A stretch of DNA of 64,000 nt from Chiridota heheva (lineage: Eukaryota > Echinodermata > Holothuroidea > Apodida > Chiridotidae): assembly GCA_020152595.1 (NCBI GenBank), contig JAIGNY010002754.1, positions 351,001 through 415,000 of the forward strand, given 5' to 3'. The position numbers and the translations under genes were made by a program. Position 1 is the first letter of the stretch, and each line of letters starts with the position of its first letter. Shown one piece after another: positions 58,436 to 64,000 of this stretch. The notes below the pieces were generated by a model. That model worked only from the letters and a program-made list of their open reading frames with translations, searched no databases and had not been told where the DNA came from.

Positions 58436-59755
58436 ATGCGAATAGGACGCCCTCATTTTGTGATCCGACCCTCCGTTTATTTTCTCTGCCTATGTAAAAT
58501 TTTCATGTTAAATTGTATAACAAAAACCACTAAAGGGCAGGGAAAATGAAAAAAGTGTACATATATTTTATCGCTTTGTTAAAAACATTACCTGTTTTGA
58601 AAATGGAATGAACCAAATAATCATTGTCGTGCATAACAGTATTTAATGCACAAGTCATAAAAATGCTTCTCCATAGAAATCTTACAAATCCTGGTAATGC
58701 ACAACCTTCAGTATCTGGTTAACTTCAGTTTTAAAAACAGGTAAATTATGTACATTTTCCTCATTCTTTTTAGTTGTTTTTGTTTACGCACATTTCAAAC
58801 AATTTAACACAGAAATATCATAAAAAGATTCATGTTTAGGCATTGTGTTTCTATACTGTTTTTTGCACTGTTCAAAGAAAATTTACACTCGCCATTCTAC
58901 TTAGGCCAAAGTCACAGTCCTTTGCCCAGTGCATTAAATGCGCATATAAACATTCTACCAAATCATTTTTAAGTATAAAATCCCAAGTTGTTTATTATTT
59001 CTTAAATAAGGTTTTTCATATATTTTTGTGGGTTTTTAAATTTTTTCCTTTTCAAGTTAAAAAATATTGGAGTATATAGGAATTAACTTAGGCCAATAAT
59101 CTGAAAAATATAGGAATTAATTTTGTTATGGGAAAATATAGGAATATAGGAGTCAGTGGGATCGAGGCAGCTGCTACTTTCTTTTCCACCTTACCATTAG
59201 GATATTGTGCTCTCACTCTGACTGAACACTCAAAATGATCTAGAAAATTCTTCTAGCCTCTAACATGTACACTGTCCTTGCGCTTTCTGAGCTAAAAGCA
59301 GAAGTCTCACGAGAATCACACATCCATATTCTAAATTCTTTGAAATTCAGCCAAGTGGAAAAGATGCACATTACAATGGTTCAGCAAAACTTCCAATTAC
59401 CTTCTTCCCCGACCTGTAATTCAATTTCTGAAACTCAATTTACACTTGATGCGAATATATCAATCATACCTTTTCCGGCCATCACCTGGGGTGTTCAACA
59501 ACCGTCTTCTTATATCTCTATATCAGTTTAAACTTCAGTCTCCCTCAAAATCATTTTTAGTCAAACCATGGGGAAAAGAATGTGTTCAATTCTTATGCCT
59601 TAGATTTTAATTTTCAAGCATTCATAGAAATATACTTGTAGCTGGGAATAATAAATATAAATAGACACAGTCCTTGCCTATAAGTGATACAAAGAAAACT
59701 AGAACATGGAAATAATGTGAAAATCTATAAAATCCTCAAGGTTGGAATCTTGATT
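58436..59755. other. Gene-free spacer
   Basis: No convincing gene. An 88-codon frame at 59265-59531 is not repetitive, but has no motif or splice support. The repeat at 58920-58965 is mentioned with the 53475-56031 spacer. Confidence 0.45.
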
Positions 59756-60332
59756 TTTCTTCCAGACATGCATCACACCACTTATTTTTCTTCCAGACAT
59801 GCATCACACCAGTTTACATGCACCACACTAGGTTTTTTTTCTTTCCAGACATGCATCACACCAGTTTACATGCACCACACTAGGTTTTTTTTTCTTTCCA
59901 GACATGCATCACACCAGTGTACATGCATCACACTAGTTACTATTCTTCCAGACATGCATCACACCAGTTTACATGCATCACACTAGTTATTTTTTCTTCC
60001 AGACATGCATCACACCAGTTATTTTTCTTTCAAACATGCATCACACCAGTTTACATGCATCACACCAGTTTTTTTCTTCCAGACATGCATCACACCAGTT
60101 TACATGCATCGCACCAGTTGTTTTTCTTCCAGACATGCATCACACCAGTTTACATGCAGTGCACCAGTTTTGTTTTCTTCCAGACATGCATCACACCAGT
60201 TTACATGCATCACACCACTTATTTTTCTTCTAGACAGGCATCACCCCAGTTTACATGAATCACACCAGTTATTTTTTTTCCAGACATGCATCACACAAGT
60301 TATTTTTCTTCCAGACATGCATCATACCGTTA
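59756..60332 (+). repeat. Minisatellite of splice-acceptor-like units
   Basis: About ten units of variable length (roughly 35-65 bp) combine ATTTTTCTTCCAG, ACATGCATCACACCAGTTTA and CATGCATCACACCAGTTA. Every complete unit has a pyrimidine tract ending in CCAG, a near-ideal 3' splice site. Frames rich in HHTS are array artefacts. Confidence 0.92.
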
Positions 60333-60690
60333 ATTTTAATCAAATAAAAGATCTTTCAATATTTTTTGAACCGGGGATGCTATCATGACAGCAACATATA
60401 CTTTTTACCAATAAATTTATTTTTCTGATTACATTTTTAAACATGAATGTAACTGTTTGTTGAGAATTCCACACAGTTTTGCTGATAGAAGCCACCTGAG
60501 GGGCTACCTGTAAGCAACATTTTCAGTGACAAATGACAGATTAACTGTCTGAAAAGTTAAAATTGAACTAAAATAGCCATAACTAAACCAATATACCAAT
60601 TATAAAATGCTGTCAGACAATAAGATTCTTATTCAGCTGTCTTGCTTAGGGGTATAAGGAATCCCAAAAAAATTCCTGGTTTCCTCTTTG
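60333..60690. other. Unique spacer before the 30-bp array
   Basis: No gene is seen. The right end (60678-60699, TGGTTTCCTCTTTGCTATTTCAG) is a plausible splice acceptor directly at the first repeat unit. Confidence 0.5.
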
Positions 60691-60697
60691 CTATTTC

Positions 60698-63600
60698 AGT
60701 TTAAGAGACAATAAGAACAATATGGCCAGTTTGAGAGGCAAAAAAAACAATATGGCCAGTTTGAGAGACAATAAAAACAATATGGCTAGTTTGAGAGACA
60801 ATACAAATATTATGGCGTGTTTGAGAGACAAGAAAAATATGGCCAGTTTGAGAGACAAGAACATTATGGCTTTGGGAGACAATAAAAACAATATGGCCAG
60901 TTTGAGAGACAATAAGAACAATATGGCCACTTTGAGAGACAATAAGAACAATATGGCCAGTTTGAAAGACAATAAGAACAATATGGCCAGTTTGAGAGAC
61001 AATAAGAACAATATGGCCTGTTTGAGAGACAATAAGAACAATATGGCTTTGAGAGACAATAAGAACAATATGGCCAGTTTGAGAGACAATAAGAACAATA
61101 TGGCCAGTTTGAAAGACAAGAACAATTTGGCCAGTTTAAGAGACAATAAGAACAATATGGCAAATTTGAAAGACAATGAAAACAATATGGCCAGTTTGAG
61201 ACACAATAAGAACAATATGGCTTTGAGAGACAATAAGAACAATATGGCCAGTTTGAGAGACAATAAGAACAATATGGCCAGTTTGAGAGACAATAAGAAC
61301 AATATGGCCTGTTTGAGAGACAATGAGAACAGTATGGCCAGTTTGAGAGACAATAAGAACAATATGGGTTTGAGAGACAAGAACAATTTGGCCAGTTTGA
61401 GAGACAATAAGAACAATATGGCCAGTTTGAGAGACAATAAGAACAATTTGGCCAGTTTGAGAGACAATAAGAACAATATGGCCTGTTTGAGAGACAATAA
61501 GAACAATATGGCCAGTTTGAGAGACAATAAGAACAATATGGGTTTGAGAGACAAGAACAATTTGGCCAGTTTGAGAGACAATAAGAACAATATGGTCAAT
61601 TTGAGAGACAATAAGAACAATATGGCCAGTTTGAGAGACAATAAGAACAATATGGCCTGTTTGAGAGACAATAAGAACAATATGGCCAGTTTGAGAGACA
61701 ATAAGAACAATATGGCCAGTTTGAGAGACAATAAGAACAATATGGCCAGTTTGAGAGACAATAAGAACAATATGGCCAGTTTGAGAGACAATAAGAACAA
61801 TTTGGCCAGTTTGAGAGACAATAAGAACAATATGGCCAGTTTGAGAGACAATAAGAACAATATGGCCAGTTTGAGAGACAATAAGAACAATATGGCCAGT
61901 TTGAGAGACAATAAGAACAATATGGCCAGTTTGAGAGACAATAAGAACAATATGGCCAGTTTGAGAGACAATAAGAACAATATGGCCAGTTTGAAAGACA
62001 AGAACAATTTGGCCTGTTTGAGAGACAATAATAACAATATGGCCTGTTTGAGAGACAATAAGAACAATATGGCCAGTTTGAGAGACAATAAGAACAATAT
62101 GGCCAATTTGAGAGACAATAAGAACAATATGGCCAGTTTGAGAGACAATAAGAACAATATGGCCTGTTTGAGAGACAATAAGAACAATATGGCTTTGAGA
62201 GACAATAAGAACAATATGGCCAGTTTGAGAGACAATAAGAACAATATGGCCAGTTTGAAAGACAAGAACAATTTGGCCAGTTTAAGAGACAATAAGAACA
62301 ATATGGCCAGTTTGAGAGACAATGAGAACAGTATGGCCAGTTTGAGAGACAATAAGAACAATATGGCTTTGAGAGACAATAAGAACAATATGGCCAGTTT
62401 GAGAGACAATAAGAACAATACGGCCAGTTTGAGAGACAATAAGAACAATATGGCCTGTTTGAGAGACAATGAGACCAGTATGGCCAGTTTGAGAGACAAT
62501 AAGAACAATATGGGTTTGAGAGACAAGAACAATTTGGCCAGTTTGAGAGACAATAAGAACAATATGGCCAGTTTGAGAGACAATAAGAACAATTTGGCCA
62601 GTTTGAGAGACAATAAGAACAATATGGCCTGTTTGAGAGACAATAAGAACAATATGGCCAGTTTGAGAGACAATAAGAACAATATGGGTTTGAGAGACAA
62701 GAACAATTTGGCCAGTTTGAGAGACAATAAGAACAATTTGGTCAGTTTGAGAGACAATAATAACAATATGGCCAGTTTGAGAGACAATAAGAACAATATG
62801 GCCAGTTTGAGAGACAATAAGAACAATATGGCCAGTTTGAAAGACAAGAACAATTTGGCCAGTTTGAGAGACAATAATAACAATATGGCCAGTTTGAGAG
62901 ACAATAAGAACAATATGGCCAGTTTGAGAGACAATAAGAACAATATGGCCAGTTTGAAAGACAAGAACAATTTGGCCAGTTTGAGAGACAATAATAACAA
63001 TATGGCCAGTTTGAGAGACAATAAGAACAATATGGCCAGTTTGAGAGACAATAAGAACAATATGGCCTGTTTGAGAGACAATAAGAACAATATGGCCAGT
63101 TTGAAAGACAATGAGAACAGTATGGCCAGTTTGAGAGACAATAAGAACAATTTGGCCAGTTTGAGAGACAATAAGAACAATATGGCCAGTTTGAGAGACA
63201 ATAAGAACAATTTGGCCAGTTTGAGAGACAATAAGAACAATATGGCCAGTTTGAGAGACAATAAGAACAATTTGGCCTGTTTGAGAGACAATAAGAACAA
63301 TATGGCCAGTTTGAGAGACAATAAGAACAATATGGCCAGTTTGAGAGACAATAAGAACAATATGGCCAGTTTGAGAGACAATAAGAACAATATGGCCAGT
63401 TTGAGAGACAATAAGAACAATACGGCCTGTTTGAAAGACAATAAGAACAATATGGCCAGTTTGAGAGACAATAAGAACAATATAGCCAGTTTGAGAGACA
63501 ATAAGAACAATATGGCCAGTTTGAAAGACAAGAACAATTTGGCCAGTTTGAGAGACAATAATAACAATATGGCCAGTTTGAGAGACAATAAGAACAATAT

Positions 63601-63868
63601 GGCCAGTTTGAGAGACAATAAGAACAATATGGCCAGTTTGAAAGACAAGAACAATTTGGCCAGTTTGAGAGACAATAATAACAATTTGGCCAGTTTGAGA
63701 GACAATAATAACAATATGGCCTGCTTGAGAGACAATAAGAACAATTTGGCCAGTTTGAGAGACAATAAGAACAATATGGCCAGTTTGAGAGACAATAAGA
63801 ACAATATGGCCAGTTTGAGAGACAATAAGAACAATACAGCTTTGAGAGACAATAAGAACATTTTTGAT
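60698..63868 (+). repeat. 30-bp minisatellite, about 105 units, period a multiple of three
   Basis: The unit is AGTTTGAGAGACAATAAGAA followed by CAATATGGCC (30 bp). Shortened units lack exactly 3 or 6 bases (ATGGCTTTG, ATGGGTTTG, GACAAGAAC forms). Point variants: GGCCTG for GGCCAG, ATTTGG for ATATGG, GAAAGA for GAGAGA, AATAAT for AATAAG. No other length change is seen. Higher-order blocks recur, for example the run from ATGGCTTTGAGAG at about 61046 to 61150 is repeated at about 62191-62295. Confidence 0.98.
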
Positions 63869-63940
63869 GAATTTCTTCATGAAAGGTCTGGAGTACTTAA
63901 AAAGAGAATCTATTTTGAATTAAAGAAAAAGTTTTCATAA
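60722..63940 (+). CDS. Possible repeat protein: 1072 codons of decapeptide MASLRDNKNN
   Basis: One plus-strand frame is open from 60650 and has ATGG starts from 60722 to the TAA at 63938. It encodes about 105 copies of MASLRDNKNN and then a non-repetitive tail FDEFLHERSGVLKKRIYFEL. An acceptor-like TTTGCTATTTCAG lies just upstream, so the array could be a terminal exon. All indels keep frame. Against it: most substitutions between units are non-synonymous (S/C, R/K, M/L, K/N), the minus strand is equally open (63861 down to 60691, FLLSLKLAIL-type repeats), and neighbouring arrays also give long open frames. No family is recognised. More likely a minisatellite than a gene, but not excluded. 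Confidence 0.25.
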   Translation: MASLRGKKNNMASLRDNKNNMASLRDNTNIMACLRDKKNMASLRDKNIMALGDNKNNMASLRDNKNNMATLRDNKNNMASLKDNKNNMASLRDNKNNMACLRDNKNNMALRDNKNNMASLRDNKNNMASLKDKNNLASLRDNKNNMANLKDNENNMASLRHNKNNMALRDNKNNMASLRDNKNNMASLRDNKNNMACLRDNENSMASLRDNKNNMGLRDKNNLASLRDNKNNMASLRDNKNNLASLRDNKNNMACLRDNKNNMASLRDNKNNMGLRDKNNLASLRDNKNNMVNLRDNKNNMASLRDNKNNMACLRDNKNNMASLRDNKNNMASLRDNKNNMASLRDNKNNMASLRDNKNNLASLRDNKNNMASLRDNKNNMASLRDNKNNMASLRDNKNNMASLRDNKNNMASLRDNKNNMASLKDKNNLACLRDNNNNMACLRDNKNNMASLRDNKNNMANLRDNKNNMASLRDNKNNMACLRDNKNNMALRDNKNNMASLRDNKNNMASLKDKNNLASLRDNKNNMASLRDNENSMASLRDNKNNMALRDNKNNMASLRDNKNNTASLRDNKNNMACLRDNETSMASLRDNKNNMGLRDKNNLASLRDNKNNMASLRDNKNNLASLRDNKNNMACLRDNKNNMASLRDNKNNMGLRDKNNLASLRDNKNNLVSLRDNNNNMASLRDNKNNMASLRDNKNNMASLKDKNNLASLRDNNNNMASLRDNKNNMASLRDNKNNMASLKDKNNLASLRDNNNNMASLRDNKNNMASLRDNKNNMACLRDNKNNMASLKDNENSMASLRDNKNNLASLRDNKNNMASLRDNKNNLASLRDNKNNMASLRDNKNNLACLRDNKNNMASLRDNKNNMASLRDNKNNMASLRDNKNNMASLRDNKNNTACLKDNKNNMASLRDNKNNIASLRDNKNNMASLKDKNNLASLRDNNNNMASLRDNKNNMASLRDNKNNMASLKDKNNLASLRDNNNNLASLRDNNNNMACLRDNKNNLASLRDNKNNMASLRDNKNNMASLRDNKNNTALRDNKNIFDEFLHERSGVLKKRIYFELKKKFS

Positions 63941-64000
63941 GTTCATGTCTCTTTTAAGGAGTACGCATTTTTGTTTTCAATTCCATTTGTTGGCTGCAGA

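Noticed and set aside
60691..63861. Minus-strand open frame of 1056 codons (FLLSLKLAIL repeats) resembling a multi-span membrane protein
   Set aside because: Mirror of the 30-bp array. It has no non-repetitive extension at either end comparable to the plus-strand tail, and the plus frame fits the start and stop context better.

Overview
The window reads as AT-rich nuclear DNA of an animal, probably a marine invertebrate. Reasons: no bacterial-style gene packing, spliceosomal-type junctions, tRNA-derived SINE heads, several animal retroelement classes (a CR1/L2-type non-LTR element, a Ty3/gypsy element, a DIRS/Ngaro-type tyrosine-recombinase element), a hAT remnant, and very many minisatellites. 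A deuterostome such as an echinoderm or hemichordate would fit, but the sequence alone does not settle the taxon. Almost all long open frames here are artefacts of tandem arrays, which together cover roughly a quarter of the window.

Layout. 1-9940: a truncated non-LTR fragment, a foldback element, an LTR copy, a 20-bp palindromic satellite, then a 17-bp GC-rich array that runs into a decayed gypsy integrase, a (TA)n tract, a polypurine tract and a second LTR, followed by an antisense non-LTR fragment. 9941-16650: a 41-bp array of about 100 units, then 28-bp and 26-bp arrays. 18165-24795: a 22-bp array, (TA)n, an A-rich degenerate repeat, a compound dispersed repeat that ends in a 37-bp array of about 43 units, and a direct/inverted duplication. 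24890-40021: a repeated intron-like unit, each copy ending at a splice-acceptor-like site and a short open tail; three weak candidate exons of a secreted, kelch-like protein; a TIR element with two tiny relatives; a SINE; and 34-bp and 25-bp arrays. 41095-42580: a second copy of the compound dispersed repeat, carrying only one 37-bp unit. 46330-50550: a decayed DIRS/Ngaro-type element (RT, RNase H, 44-bp array, tyrosine recombinase, SGNH hydrolase). 52489-53273: a candidate two-exon small membrane protein gene on the minus strand, the best protein-coding candidate outside transposons. 56032-56214: a hAT dimerisation remnant. 57190-57900: another foldback. 59756-60332: an acceptor-like array. 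60698-63868: a 30-bp array open for more than 1000 codons and without a single frame-breaking indel.

The genes do not form a pathway. The recurring theme is local amplification: short words inside or beside mobile elements have expanded into arrays. In one case (37-bp) a single-copy counterpart is still visible elsewhere in the window. In two cases (44-bp and the 59.8-60.3 kb array) the amplified word contains a good 3' splice site, so the array is a series of candidate splice acceptors.
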